This document shows positions 21,266 through 32,930 of a DNA stretch of 64,000 nucleotides, piece after piece; position 1 is the first letter of the stretch; each line of letters starts with the position of its first letter. The stretch covers positions 7,408,663-7,472,662 of the forward strand of contig CM053276.1 in assembly GCA_028583415.1 (NCBI GenBank). The letters run 5' to 3'. Below the pieces are notes generated by a model. That model was not told the origin of the DNA, made no database searches, and worked only from the letters and a program-made list of their open reading frames with translations. A program made the position numbers and the translations under genes. Source of the stretch: Protea cynaroides. Lineage: Eukaryota; Streptophyta; Magnoliopsida; Proteales; Proteaceae.

Positions 21266-21651
21266 CATTCTTTGGCAGTTTGCTCAGATAAAAGAGAGGA
21301 CCAGTGCATCATTGTCTCAAAGGATAAGTATGCAGTTCGGTTGACTCTTGAAAAAAGATAATCATTCTTTAGCGGTTTATCGAGATAAAAGAGAGGACCA
21401 TGCATCCTTGTCCCAAAGGATAAGTATGTAGTTCGGTTGACTCTTGAAAAAAGATAATCGTTCTTTGACGATTTTGCCCAGATAAAAGAAAGGACCAGTG
21501 CATCCTTGTCCCAAAGGATAAGTATGTAGTTTAATTGACTCTTAAAAAAATTAATCATTCTTTGACGATTTTACCCAGATATTTAAGAGGACCAGTGCAT
21601 CATTGTCCCAAAGGATAAGTATGTAGTTCGGTTGACTCTTAAATAAGGAAA
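21266..21651. repeat. Four tandem copies of a 96-97-bp unit in the copia leader
   Basis: Units start at 21266, 21363, 21459 and 21556. Each reads CATTCTTTGACG..., AGAGGACCAGTGCATC..., CCCAAAGGATAAGTATG and GGTTGACTCTT. Divergence between units is roughly 5-15 per cent by eye. Confidence 0.9.
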
Positions 21652-21799
21652 TAATTGTTTGCTTATTATGCTTGATAGTTTAATTTATTTCCTTGCATAT
21701 ATGAGTCATAAATCTATCACTGTATGTATAGTATTGTAAATGAACTCATCTAGTGATTACTATCTCAGAATTTCAATCCCTGGTATTACTCTTGCTTCA

Positions 21800-22560
21800 T
21801 TTTCTTTGTTTGGATCAAATTATAAAAGATGTATGAGGCAATTAAGAAACAACTAAGATTTATGGATTTATACTTAGTTCTTAGAAAGGATAAAACTATT
21901 GCCCTTACCATTGAGAGTAGCGTTCTCCTGCCTGCTAAAGTGATGAAAATGGAGAATTATGAATCTTTCAATAGAAAATCTATGTAGCTTTTGTAAAATT
22001 CAGTTCCAGAGGCTATGTATGGTAGTATCATGGTATAAAGACACTGCCAAGGAATATATAAAGGAGAGTTAGACAAAATTTGAAGTGATTAAAAGGAATT
22101 AAAGAGTCATCTTATATTTAAAATGACTGAAATACATCTTGGAACATTGCAAAAGGTTATTTAAAGATAAATCTAAAGAATATTGAAGGTTTCTAAAAAA
22201 GGGCGGAGAAATGTTTATTACCTAAGTCTATTTGTACCACTTTAAATGATAATGGAGTGTGAAGAAGCACAAGTTTAAGCTATCAGCTAACATTGATAAG
22301 CTCAAGAAAACCTCTGAAAGTGATTCAATTGACTTTTGCATTCTCACCAGAACTACAAAGTCAGATCCTGGTGACCTAAAACATCCTAAAGAAAAGGTAA
22401 AACTGAGGCAAAGGTAATAAGAATGGAAATTCAAAGAAAAGAAATAAAAACAGCTTTTCAAGTAAATGTCAGAGACTTTATGTCAAGGAAAATGAATTCT
22501 TGTAATGTGACTCAAAAGGGACATGTGTAGAAAGATTATAAGCTGGACAAGCTAAACTGG
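21800..22560 (+). pseudogene. Copia gag remnant
   Basis: Broken reading frames give YEAIKKQLRFMDLYLVL, the usual start of the copia gag core. Near 22500 there is a zinc-knuckle-like C-N-V..QKGHV..KD arrangement whose codons include a stop and a lost cysteine. Gag would package the element RNA. Multiple stops and shifts leave it inactive. Confidence 0.6.
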
Positions 22561-22699
22561 AAAAGAATAAGGTCTATGACACTTTTGAATGAGCAGGCTG
22601 TAGAGTTTTCGGAGACTTAAATACTAGTTATAGTCCAAACCTATAAGAATAGTAAAACCTTTACTTTACTTTTAGTAGTTTACCTATTTTTGGAAGAAG

Positions 22700-24330
22700 A
22701 CTATATGTCCTTAACTCCCAATATTGGTATAGACATTTAAGACTTGTATCTAAAGAAAATTTATAAAGAAAGATAAAGAGTGGTATTCTGAGACCATTAA
22801 AGTTTGATGACATGTACTTATGTGGGGATTGTTTAAAAGAAAAGATAAGTGAAAACCATTCGCAACAAGAGATTGTTGGACTTAGTGGATAATCTTTATC
22901 AAAGGATTAAAATTGTTAAATCTGAAAAATGAGATAAGTTCAGGTAAACCATATCATACTGATCTATACACTGGTACTTTTGCCCAAATATTTACTGGTG
23001 CTAAGACTTATGACTTAGAAATTGTGCTTGAGATTTAACAACAAAAGAAGTAACAAATAAATGTGATTAAAAACATAAGAGTGTATGTGATTCCAGTGGG
23101 AGAATTGATTGCTACAAAGCAAAACTTGTAGCAAAGAGGAATCACATAAGGAGAAGGCATTGACCTAAATTTTTTGATTTTTATTGTGCTAGCTAATTTG
23201 AAACTATATCAAATAAATGTAAAAACCAGAATGAATAACGGAATGATTCAACCAAAAGGTTGAGGTAAAGGATAAAGATGGAATGGTCTTAAGCAAGCTT
23301 CCAGACAATGATGTCTAAAGTTTGACCAGGTTGTATCAGGCTATACCTTCATTCAGTTTTGTTGAGAATGTAAACATCCAAGCATATATCCCAAGATCAA
23401 TGGGAGCATGTTTATTTTTTTGGTCTTGTATGATGATGACATACTGTTTGCTAGTAGTGACATGGTGTTACTTGTAGAGACCAACCATTTTCTATCAGAG
23501 AATTTTGTAATGAAAGAATGGATAAGAGCTCATTCATTCTCGGGATTGAGATCAGACTTGACAGAAATCGTAGACTAATGGGACTATCTGAGAGGGCCTT
23601 CATTGATCATGTACTCAAGAGATGTAGTGCCTTAGGAATAATATTGAAAGGAGATCTATGTCAGACCTTATGTGTCTACAATAGAAAATTTGATGTATGC
23701 ACAGTTTTGTGGACGACATCGCCTTCGTAGTGAACCTGCTAGGACGATTTTGTTCAGATGCAGGAATTGCTCACTAGACAGAGGCAAAGAAGGTTTTGTG
23801 GTATTTACAAAAGATAAAAGATTACATGCATATGTATGACAGTAATGACAACCTAAAAGTGGTTAGATATTCTTATACGGATCTTAGTGGATATACTGAT
23901 GATAAGAAGTCCAAGTCAAGATATATTTTGTGATGGCTAAAGGAGCTATTTCATAGAGGAATGCAAACCAATCTATTCTGACTTCTTCTATTATGCAATC
24001 AAAGTTCGTGGTAACATTTAAGGCCACAAAGCAAATGTTTTTAATTGATGGACTTCATTTTTTTAGGTTAAATGTTGGGGATACCATCTCCTAACCATTG
24101 TTGTTGTACTGTGACAACAAATTAGTTGTATCTTTGTTAAAGAACAACAAGAAATCAGATGCCTCTAAGCATATAAAGATCAAGTATCTAATGGTAAGAG
24201 AAAAGGTCAACGAGAATCACATTTCTGAAGAGCACATTTTGACAGAGTGATAGCTGATCCTGGTAAAAGGCTTTACTAGTGGGAGTCTTAAAGGATCATG
24301 TTTTTAGTATGGATGTCGTTGCGTCTTTTG
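22700..24330 (+). pseudogene. Copia pol remnant (pre-integrase, RT, RNase H)
   Basis: Recognisable pieces in order: a GAG-pre-integrase segment (HLRLVSKENL, then YLCGDCLKEK, near 22740-22850); the RT catalytic strand read as YDDDILFASSDM near 23430; the RT block FILGIEIRLDRN and GLSERAFIDHVLKR (23518-23640); and the RNase H block with YTDLSGYTDD near 23880. The closing motif LKDHVFSMDVV lies near 24290. The integrase catalytic core is largely missing or unreadable. The element cannot be autonomous. Confidence 0.75.
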
Positions 24331-24950
24331 ATGTGCTTGTATAGACCTTTTATATTTGATTGATACTTGATTGTATTTACTCTTTTGCCTATGGATTTTA
24401 TAGGCACAGTTATTTTATACCATGGTTTTATTTTATGTTTCAGTTTTTATTTTATTACTAATCTGGATATAATTTTTATGTGCTTGACATGTCAAAACTT
24501 CAAAAGACAGTATTTAGCCAAAATGACAAAGCCAGTATTCAGCCAAGAAAGACAACAAGGCGGTATTAAGCCAAGGTTTGAAGGTGGTAAGCCATGTTCT
24601 GTTGTTCACCCAGGTTATTAGCTTCGTATTATGCTATTGGGTAACATCAAGTTAATTGCCTATAAAGTTTTAAAGGAAACTAGATCGAAGGTGATTCAAT
24701 CAAGTAATGGACTCTCATGATAATGTTACTTTCATTGTACTATCTTGGGGCGATTCATGCTATCAAGTAGACTTTTATTTGTGATAACAGAAAGGTATGC
24801 CATATATTAAGGCATATTTTCTACTGTTGTTCGATATCAGTTTGGTTGTTGGTTGGATCAAGGTTATGACAATTCATTTTGAATAATTAGATTCCATGGC
24901 CACACTAGTTGATGATAGTCTTGTAAATTAATGTAGCTCAAGTGGGAGGC

Positions 24951-25371
24951 TATTAGATTCATTTCTAAATCTAGTTAGTTAACATTATTTACTCGGCTAA
25001 TCTACCGGTGGGAGTCTGACATTATTTGGTAAGCTGGTCTAAGCCGTGGATTGTCAATTGCCAAATATAGGACTTTCCCTATTCATTGTGGGAATGAATT
25101 AGGGTTAGTGATTATGTTATAAATACAAAAGTAGTGAGTCCCCGCAGCCATTGTTGAGATCTCTCCATCAACACCCATAGCAGAGGAGAAGGAAGGTCTA
25201 GTGGAAGGCTGTGGAAGACTCTTCTCAAGGGTTACTTCAAGTAACGATCGAAAATCAATCGCCTGTAAGAGGTATGGAACATCCTAACTGTTTATATTAA
25301 TCTCTCTGTATTCTAGGTATCTGTATGTGGGATAAGGTATGTAATGAAACCCTATCGATGTTATTCTAACA
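24951..25371 (+). repeat. 3' LTR of copia element
   Basis: Same length as the 5' LTR. Begins TATTAGATTC and ends TTCTAACA, followed directly by the TTGAC target duplication. Confidence 0.93.
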
Positions 25372-25376
25372 TTGAC

Positions 25377-26136
25377 TAATTACCTTAGGTCGACCATGAC
25401 TCTAGGTCCTTCTCTCCGACATCTCCCTATCATCTGAGATCGACACTAACAACCAGTTCTGGTCTCTACCGTAGCACTCAAGTCTATTTCAAAACCTTTT
25501 ATCATCTCTTGTCCTGATTACTTGGGCTGATGTGAGTTGGATTTCATAAGGTTATGGGTTTTGAAATCTTAGCTCGAAGGAATCTTTCATGAGAGGGATT
25601 CAACTCCAGAAACAAGTTCTGATTTTTGCCTCTTGTTTCAGTCAAGAGGAAAAAGATGAACACTTTCTTTTAATTCCATATAAGTCCTTTACTAATTGTT
25701 TTAACATAAATGTTATCTAGTCATTTATGGATTTTGAAATATACTCGTGACCTACCATGTGTTGCGCGCCGTGATCAGAGTTTAGAGTATGCATTCCGAT
25801 TGGGTCGAGTGATCCCATCTCTTCCTTCCTACGTTTTTGTTTCATACTTGAATCTTATTTTTGATCCCTTGTCTCTTCTTTCTTCTATTTTTCTTCTGTT
25901 CTTTTTAGTTTGTTTTCTTCTTCACTTGTATAAATCTGGTTGGTGATACTCCTGTTTTAGCTGTTTTAGATTAGGTTTTCTTTGATATTATTTATATTTA
26001 TGTTTATAAACTATTTATAATAAATCATTTATGAAAATAAATAATAGATCAACATAAAAAATAATAATAATAATAGATATCATAATATATTATATAATTA
26101 ATTCTATAATACACACTGAAGAGAGCTTCATAGTTA
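25377..26136. other. Intergenic DNA between two retrotransposons
   Basis: The last 200 bases are very AT-rich with ATA repeats. No gene is recognised. This DNA was next to 38402 before the gypsy element inserted. Confidence 0.6.
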
Positions 26137-26141
26137 GATCT

Positions 26142-27007
26142 TGTTGTCGATGGAATCGGTAAAGGGAAAACAGACAGTATGGAGCTCCCAACAAGATTCA
26201 AGAGCTCCTTAAAGAGGGTATTCTTGAGGTGTAATTAGTTGAATACATTCCCAATGACTCCAAGAACATGCATTAGTCACAGATAGCAGATAGAATAGTG
26301 GTAGAGGAGAAAGAAGGAAGAAGCTACCCAAAGAGAGACGAAACATTTATTCTTGAATCCTTTTTCTGCTTATTTTATTGTCCTTCCCAGGCTACATATA
26401 TATACTCCATAAATCATGAACCTTTCCTTTTTAGACCAGCTGGTTCCTGACAGCCACCGTTTGTGATTTGACTATGTAGGGTACAGTAGACCAGTAGACT
26501 TTCGACCCCCTAGAACAGACTATTACATCATGTCAGCCACCTTTCGACCCCTTGGAACAGACCATTACATCATGTCAGCCACCTTTCGACCCCCTGGAAC
26601 AGATCATTATATCATGTCAGCCACCTTTCGACCCCTTAGGATTACTTTTCGACCCCCTTAGTGGGTCAGGTTTTTCGGGGTCCCCAAACATTGTCCCTGT
26701 CATGGTTCTTTTTCCAAGTAATATTTCACCTTTCCGACGATTTGAATCAAGATCGTTTGAATCAGCGGGTCAGATCAGTGTATTTAGCATTAATGGTTGT
26801 TGTCGGCATTTATGGCCATTAATGGTGATCCATTAATGGCCCAGCTACCCCTGTCTATTCATTACATCCAGTCTGTGTCAGACCAGGGAGGGGTCGAACT
26901 TAGGCATCTTTTAAGATTTACCAAAATATCTTTCTTTTCAGCATCCTGGATGAACGCCACGTGGTTACCTTTTGTGATTGGTTTCAAGTGGATATTTTCC
27001 CCCAACA
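26142..27007 (-). repeat. 3' LTR of gypsy element 1
   Basis: 866 bp, shorter than its partner by a 30-odd-base segment near its plus-strand right end. The adjoining internal bases read on the minus strand as a polypurine tract (AAGGGGGTCC). A TATATATA promoter-like stretch lies at 26396-26405. Confidence 0.92.
26521..26640. repeat. 42-bp tandem repeat inside LTR
   Basis: Three units of about 42 bp, each with CATTACATCATGTCAGCC, ACCTTTCGACCCC and TGGAACAGA. The same array is present in the other LTR near 37870-37985. Confidence 0.9.
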
Positions 27008-27361
27008 GGACCCCCTTGTCTCCTCCATGAGTCGTTTCGTCCGGAAGAGACACATCTACCAAGGAAAATATCTTCTCATGAATGCGTGATAGTTTTTTTC
27101 CGTCGCCTTTTTTCAGCCTCATGATTTTTTATCCCATTTTTCAAAATTTGAACGCACGTCCCCCTAAGTCGGTGCGTGGGCCGTTTTCAATCCCATCGAA
27201 CCGTTGTTTTCCGACTGTTGATCATTCCTCATCACTAACTATCCATCGTAACCGTCCACGCGTCGCTTCCCCCTCAAGAGTTGCACCTGTCCCTTCATTG
27301 TCAGTCGCTTCGTTCGAGAATCATTATACCTTCCTAGCTGGAGCCCATCGTCCTATGAATT

Positions 27362-27371
27362 TATAAGTACC
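27362..27371 (+). promoter_or_regulatory. TATA box for the antisense gene of element 1
   Basis: TATAAGTACC followed by a CT-rich leader, 200 bp before the plus-strand ATG at 27563. The same ten bases with a CT-rich leader occur at the equivalent place in element 2 (46136-46145), which supports a real promoter. Confidence 0.6.
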
Positions 27372-27562
27372 TTCTCCTCTTCCTCCTTTCCTTCGTTACA
27401 CACTCGAACCCTGCTAAAGCTTCTGCCGTGCCATCTTCCCTCGTTTCTTCACTTGATTCTGCTTCCCTCAGCCACTTTGAGGCAAGTCGTCTTGTAGAAT
27501 CCGATCGTTTATCTAAGTAAGTCTTCCCTTTCCTTTTACTTTTACTTTCTATCCAACCCCCA

Positions 27563-29593
27563 ATGGCTCAAGACAAAGCTGTTGTTGGTCGGTCCTCCGA
27601 GCCCACTCTGCGCAGATCATCTCCTCCACGATTTGCTCGGAGGGGGGAGGGTTCTAGCAGTCAATCCGGGCAGATTCCCCCAACTTCTCCCAAAGATGTC
27701 GGTCCGCACTGCGTGGCTTCCTCGGTGAGGTCCGTGATGACTGATTCCAAACTGCACGACCTTAGGGCTACCTTTTGCATGCCTGAGTCAGTAGATTTAG
27801 TGGCCCCTACCCCGGAGGACCCGGCATGCCATCCTTATTCCCATAAAATGGTGGTGAATCTGAACATGTTCCTCTCTGGCTTCCGCTTCCCCTGCCACCC
27901 TTTAGTTTTTGAACTCCTAGGGTTATACGGTTTAGCCCCTACTCAACTTACTCCCAATTCTTGGGCCCATATTCACTCCTTTATCATCTTCTTCCTTAGG
28001 TGTCGGGAACCCCCTACCTTAAGATTTTTCCAATTTTTGTTTGATGTGGGTGTTCTATTCTGGCCCCATCGCCCAAACCAGCCGCAAATTCCTAACGGAA
28101 TTTACTACTTCTTCCGTCAAAATCTAGATATAGTCCCGGCCATGATAGAGACCACTCCCTCGTCGGTCCCCCACTGGAAAGAGAGATTCTTCAAGGCCTT
28201 GATCAGGAGGGGCCATACTCTGCAAGGTAGGCGGTCTTTCCCCATCGGGAATTGGTGGCAGTTTATCGACCCTTCTGCAGTGGGGGTCGAACCTCCACTG
28301 ACATCGCTCGAGATGGAGACCCTCGAACGGGTGGCAGGTCGCGGGAGGGTCATCCAATTCAAGAATCTATCCAACAACCAGTTCCTATATCCATACGGTC
28401 TGAGTAAGTTTGGAATACTGCTAACCTTAATTTTCTTTTCTGCCAGCTTAATTCTAATATATTTCATGTTACCTTGTTTTGTAGTGGAGGATTTAGATGA
28501 CAACATCTGGGAAGATTTGATGGGGACCGAGCTGTTCAGGCACCAGCAACGAGAAAAAGAAGAGATAGCAGTCGTCGTGGCCCGCCTGGCGGTTCTGGAG
28601 AACGCGGCTGAAGGTGCTCCTCCTGTTCCTCCCGAAGTAACTTCCCTTCTTTCGACCAGTGGCCCTTCTGAAGCAGGCCCTTCTTCCCTCAACCCTGGGC
28701 CTTCAAATCTTCTAGCCAGACCTTCCCTCCGTCGACCCCTTGCCTCCAACTGGAACGGCTACTTTACCCCCCGTAATCGAGGTGGATGAGGACAGTAGGC
28801 CCCAGTTTTTTTTTTTTTTTTTTTTTGAGGTTCTAATAATTTTTCCTTTTCTCTTTTTTTTTTTTTTTTTTTTATAGAGAGTGGCGATGAAGGCACCGCC
28901 ACTGTCGCCAAAAAAATGCACCGGCTGAAGCGGAGGAGATTGAATCCTAGGGTTCCTCATCGCATCTTTCCTGAGGATACTCCTCAAGATGTGCTATCGA
29001 GGATCCCACCCGGGGCCTTAGCTCTGCAAGTGCTTCTCCTTGGAGAAGCCTCTACACTCTCACCTTCCCCCATGCCCCCTGCTGAGCAGGCACCAGTCGA
29101 CCCCCCACCACCAGGCTCCCCAGGTAATGTGGAGGCTATTCCTTCCCCTCCTATTCCTTCTACGGTAGCCCCCCAGTCAGGGGTTGTCGATTCTTTATCT
29201 GTTCCTTCTTCTTCTGCCCCTTCTACGGTAGCCCCCGACTCAGGGGTTGCCGATTCTTTATCTGTTCCTTCTTCTTCTGCCCCTTCTATGGTAGCCTTGG
29301 CCGTTCCTTCCCAGGCCATCCCTTGTACATCCTCCCTTCCGCCTTCCGAAGGACCTTCTTCCATGGCCCCTAGCTCTTCGAGGGCTGTCGACCCCCCTTC
29401 CTTACCCTCAGGTCCATCTCCTGCCCCTGAACCCAGTTCGATCACTGCAGGTCCTCCCATCTTTGCACCTTCCTGGAGGGTACACTCCACAGATAGCGGG
29501 CTCCGGAATCGTGCCATTGCACGAGAAGTCATTCATCACACATGGCTTCCGTCAGATGCTCACACTCCGGACCGTCTCCTTGAAGGTTCTTGA
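27563..29593 (+). CDS. Antisense extra gene of element 1, N-terminal part (putative gypsy-type transposon domain)
   Basis: The ATG at 27563 follows a leader with a GTAAGTCTT donor-like word shared with element 2. The protein has a Pro/Ser-rich start, then a conserved domain at about residues 85-220 (NLNMFLSGFRFPCHP, LYGLAPTQLTPNSW, GIYYFF, WKERFF). I recognise this as the family named putative gypsy type transposon (Transposase_28). An 81-bp GT-AG intron (28404-28484) keeps the frame open even if retained. A second intron probably runs from about 28796 to 28879, with poly-T tracts. The next exon (to 29593) is a Pro/Ser/Ala-rich linker with two 63-bp tandem units. The function is unknown; such genes are known as additional ORFs in Tat elements and run against gag-pol. 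Confidence 0.75.
29156..29281 (+). repeat. 63-bp in-frame tandem repeat in antisense gene
   Basis: Units 29156-29218 and 29219-29281 encode two copies of a 21-residue Ser/Pro/Val-rich segment (SGVVDSLSVPSSSAP type). Confidence 0.9.
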
Positions 29594-29699
29594 TCGGGAC
29601 CAAAGCGCAGCCATTTATCAGGTACATCCTTTTGCCTATTTCATTTTCTTCTTTTCTCTGTATATTACTGTTTGAATATCATTTTTTTGATATCTGTCT

Positions 29700-30669
29700 T
29701 GTTTTAGTTGATATGCGGGTCGAACCATTACCACAGGATGCTGTCGACTGCGCTGGATAAGCTGCTGCCCTGGAGAGTGAGAGGTCGATGGTCGCAGCAC
29801 AGAATGAACGTGATGCGTCCATCACTGCCAAGGCAGAGATGGAGGGCCAGCTAAAGGCGGCTGATGAGAGGCTCGTGGAAGTCGAGGAAAGATTCATAAA
29901 TGCTGAGGAGCTAGCCCAAGAGGTGGAACTTAAGCGTCGGGTGTTGGAGGCATCTCTAGACCAGAACCGAAGGTGACTCTCTGAAGAAAAGTCCAGATAC
30001 CGTCGATTGGACGAGCAGTACACCACTCGGGGCAAGGTGTGCGAGTCCACCAAGAAGGAGCTATCCGAGGCGCGGCTATCCAATGAGGTCATGCAAGAGC
30101 AAGCTATCGTCAACAGCAAGCTTATCATTCAGCTGGAGAAGGAAGTCATGGACCTGCAAAATGCTCGCGATGCTTGGATTGCTGAAAAGGATAGGTTGCA
30201 GACGGAGAATGACGAGCTATCAGTCGACGTGGTCCAAGCTGCAATGACTGAAGAAGCATTAAGGAATGACTTGACTGCCTCGCAGGCCATTGTTGACCGC
30301 TTGACAGAGGAACTGACTCATGCTCAGTCGTTGCTATCGAGTAGCAAGGAATAGACATTGAAGGCCCTGCTGGACTCGGAAGACATGGAGGGTCTGTTCC
30401 AGCGAGAAAGGGCTAGAGCCATTCGTGAGGCTCTAATTTTAGTACATTCAGAGCTGTCCGCCCTCTTGCCCTCCTTCGACTTCTCTCAGGTCCGGCTGAT
30501 GCAAAAAGTGATTCGGGACAAGCTTGCAGGTTCTTCAAGTTTGGCTCTTCCCGTGGCATCTTCCTCTACTCCTGCTCCATCGGAAGTAGCTTCTTCAACC
30601 CCTTCTCCTTCGGTCCCATCGAACCATCCTGACACGGCCACCGAAGACTTACTCCCCTTAGAGGGATGA
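29700..30669 (+). CDS. Antisense extra gene of element 1, C-terminal coiled-coil part
   Basis: Plus-strand frames 29788-29976, 30007-30354 and 30358-30669 are separated by single stops and read as one long heptad-rich helix (AEMEGQLKAADERLVEVEERF, LIIQLEKEVMDLQNARD). A globular tail follows (EGLFQRERARAIREALILVHS) and a Ser/Pro/Thr-rich end. An upstream exon read in another frame (LHEKSFITHGFRQM) ends near 29620, and an intron probably spans about 29621-29710. Coiled-coil C-termini are usual for this family and suggest self-association. The two internal stops (TGA near 29974, TAG at 30352-30354) indicate that this copy is dead. Confidence 0.65.
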
Positions 30670-30732
30670 TAGCTCCTTATGTTTTCCGCTTCTTTTTTTT
30701 GAGACCCCTTGGTCTATATATGTACACAACTT

Positions 30733-30765
<33 letters not shown>

Positions 30766-31226
30766 CTTTTTTTTTTCATACCTTGTCTTCTTTGTTGATG
30801 TAAGTGATTCCCCACTTTTTTTTTACTTTAAAATATTTACACTTGATAAACTATTTTAAATTAGACATCGTACGACCTTTAATCCTTACTTCATTCTTTT
30901 AGGACCCTTTGGTTTTTACTCGAGGCTCTTTTCTTTTCGAGACTCTTAAGCCTTTTCTTTTTTCGAGACCCTTAGGCTTTTTCTTTTTTCGAGACCCTTA
31001 GGTCTTTTCTATTTTTGAGACCCTTAGGTCTTTTTTTTTTTTTGAGACCCTTAGGCCTTTTCTTTTTCGAGACCCTTAGGTTTTTTCTTTTTTCGAGACC
31101 CTCAGGCCTTTTTTTTTTTCGAGACCCTTAGGTCTTTTCTGTTTTCAAGATCCTTAGGTCTTTTCTTTTTCGAGACCCTTAAGCCTTAACATAAGTAAAT
31201 TCTTATTGAATGGGAGAATGAATGTC
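30670..31226. other. Spacer between convergent genes of element 1
   Basis: Between the 3' ends of the plus-strand antisense gene and the minus-strand pol. It holds an (AT)n microsatellite (30739-30766), T-rich runs and the minisatellite listed separately. Confidence 0.8.
30898..31188. repeat. About 28-bp minisatellite, 11 or more units
   Basis: Repeats of CGAGACCCTTAGGYCTTTTCTTTTT with variable T-run length. Eleven units are countable, and a stray related unit lies near 30705. It lies exactly between the ends of the two convergent genes. Confidence 0.92.
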
Positions 31227-32310
31227 TTACACATAGTATCTTCTAAGATTTTTGGCATGCCAAGTGCGCGGTAAGACAGATCCCTCCATTGTTTCCAAAT
31301 GATACGACCCAGGCCTTGTGACCTTTACAACCCGATACGGTCCTTCCCAATTTGGGGTCAATTTCTCCTGCTGAGTGGGGATAGTAACGGTCGTTGCTCG
31401 TAAGACTAAGTCATCCACTTGAAATGTATTTTTCTTCACCTTGGAGTTGTAATATCTTGTTGTTTTTTGTTGGTAGACTGCCACTCGCAATCGGGCGGTC
31501 TCACGAACATCCTCTATTAAATCCAGGTCCATTAATAGGATATCTTTATTAGTTTCCTCCTGGAATTTCAGCACCCTGTAACTCTTCTCCACCACTTCGA
31601 CAAGAATGACAGCTTCAGAACCGAAAGCTAATTTGAAAGGAGTAGCTCCCGTGGCAGTCCGCTACGTAGTTCGATATGACCAAACCACACTAGGCAATTC
31701 TTGCACCCACTTCTCCCTCTGTTCTTCTATTCGCCTGGCTAACCCATGTAGCAGGGTGCGAATAGTAACTTCTGTCTGCCCATTAGCTTCTGAGTGTGCT
31801 ACCGAGGCAAAACGGTGTCCGATATTATGATCCCGGAAAAACCCCCGAAATACTCGACTTGAAAACTGCGGGCCATTATCAGTGATCAGCACCTGCGGGA
31901 TCCCATACCTATACAGAACTTCCAATCTGAAGAACTCCTTTGCATTATGTGCCGTGACCTTCGTCATTGCCTTCACTTCGATCCATTTGGTGAAGTAGTC
32001 GATTGCCACCAATATGTACTGCAACTGCCCCTTAGCTTTCGGGAATGGCCCTAGTATGTCCATCCCCCAGATTACAAAAGGAATAGATGCGGGGATAGGC
32101 TGCAACTGCGTAGACGGGCGGTGGGATACAGGAGCATATTTCTGGCATGCTTCACAACTTCTAGCATACTTTTCGCAATCATTCATCATATGGGGCCAAT
32201 GGTATCCCATTCTGATGATTTTGAAACACATGGTACGCCCATACTAGTGAGCCCCATAAATTTCCTCGTGTACTTCCACCATAACATACTCTGCTTTCGA
32301 GTGTGGGACA
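31227..32310 (-). pseudogene. Integrase of gypsy element 1
   Basis: The zinc-binding part is seen as HEEIYGAH and CEKYARSCEACQKYAP. The DDE core shows WGMDILGPFPKA, ITDNGPQFSS and the glutamate in NGQTEVTIRT. The C-terminal domain (31227-31595) has PNWEGPYRV. There is no chromodomain, consistent with Tat. A TAG stop just after WSYRTT (31660) and one near the HHCC part break the frame. Integrase would insert element DNA with 5-bp staggered cuts, matching the GATC(T/C) flanks. Confidence 0.88.
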
Positions 32311-32378
32311 CAACGAAGTAATGGAAAAGTATGGGATTTTTTGTATAGTACCTCATCATGAATGACATATGACCCCGC

Positions 32379-32930
32379 TTAAGTTTGGATGCGTCGAGCC
32401 TCCTTCTTATCCTCCGACAAGATATTCTCCCGCAAGTAAGTGAGCAATGGATCCATCCAGCATGGCTCCACATCGACAAGCAGAACTTCTCCCATGGGGT
32501 CGATACTAGGGTCCGACGGGTGCTCAATATATACAGGTACATCGAAACTACTCAAATCACTTGACCTGAGGTGAGATAGTGCGTCTGCCTCTGCATTCTG
32601 ATTACGCGGCACGCTGGTCAGTACAAATTGCTCCAAAGGTTCGATGAGTTGCTTTACGAGGGCAAGGTATCTAGCCAAGTGGCTCTGTCGAGCCTCATAG
32701 TCGCCAATGACTTGCCTTACGACCACCTGTGAATCGCCATATACTTGCAACCGAGTAACCTTTAATTTTCTCGCAAGCCCAAGTCTAGCTACGAGGGCTT
32801 CATATTCTGCTACATTGTTGGTTATTGAGAAACCAAAATGCACTGATGTGAGTACCTTAAATCCTTCAGGGCTAATAAGTACAATGCCAGCTCCCGCATC
32901 TTCTTGGTTAGAGGCTTCGTCTATATACAT
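32379..32930 (-). pseudogene. Second, archaeal-type RNase H (aRNH) of element 1
   Basis: Starts MYIDEASNQEDAGAGIVL and has NNVAEYEAL, VYGDSQVVVRQV and NAEADALSHL, giving the D-E-D-D acidic set of RNase H. This extra domain downstream of the normal RT-RNase H unit is a known trait of the Tat clade. A stop codon at its 3' end (TAA near 32379) separates it from the integrase zinc region. Confidence 0.85.

Larger units (their letters stand above)
19250..25371 (+). mobile_element. Ty1/copia LTR retrotransposon, decayed but structurally complete
   Basis: Two 421-bp LTRs bound the element, and the flanks carry a perfect 5-bp target duplication TTGAC (19245-19249, 25372-25376). A primer-binding site complementary to initiator tRNA-Met follows the 5' LTR, and a purine-rich tract (AAGTGGGAGGC) precedes the 3' LTR. 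Between them lie remnants of gag, GAG-pre-integrase, reverse transcriptase and RNase H in the order expected for copia. All are riddled with stops and deletions. By eye the LTRs differ at about 35 of 421 positions, mostly transitions. Confidence 0.93.

Noticed and set aside
28984..29532. Long minus-strand open frame opposite the antisense gene
   Set aside because: Shadow of the Pro/Ser-rich plus-strand exon; composition is low-complexity Gly/Glu as expected for a complement frame.
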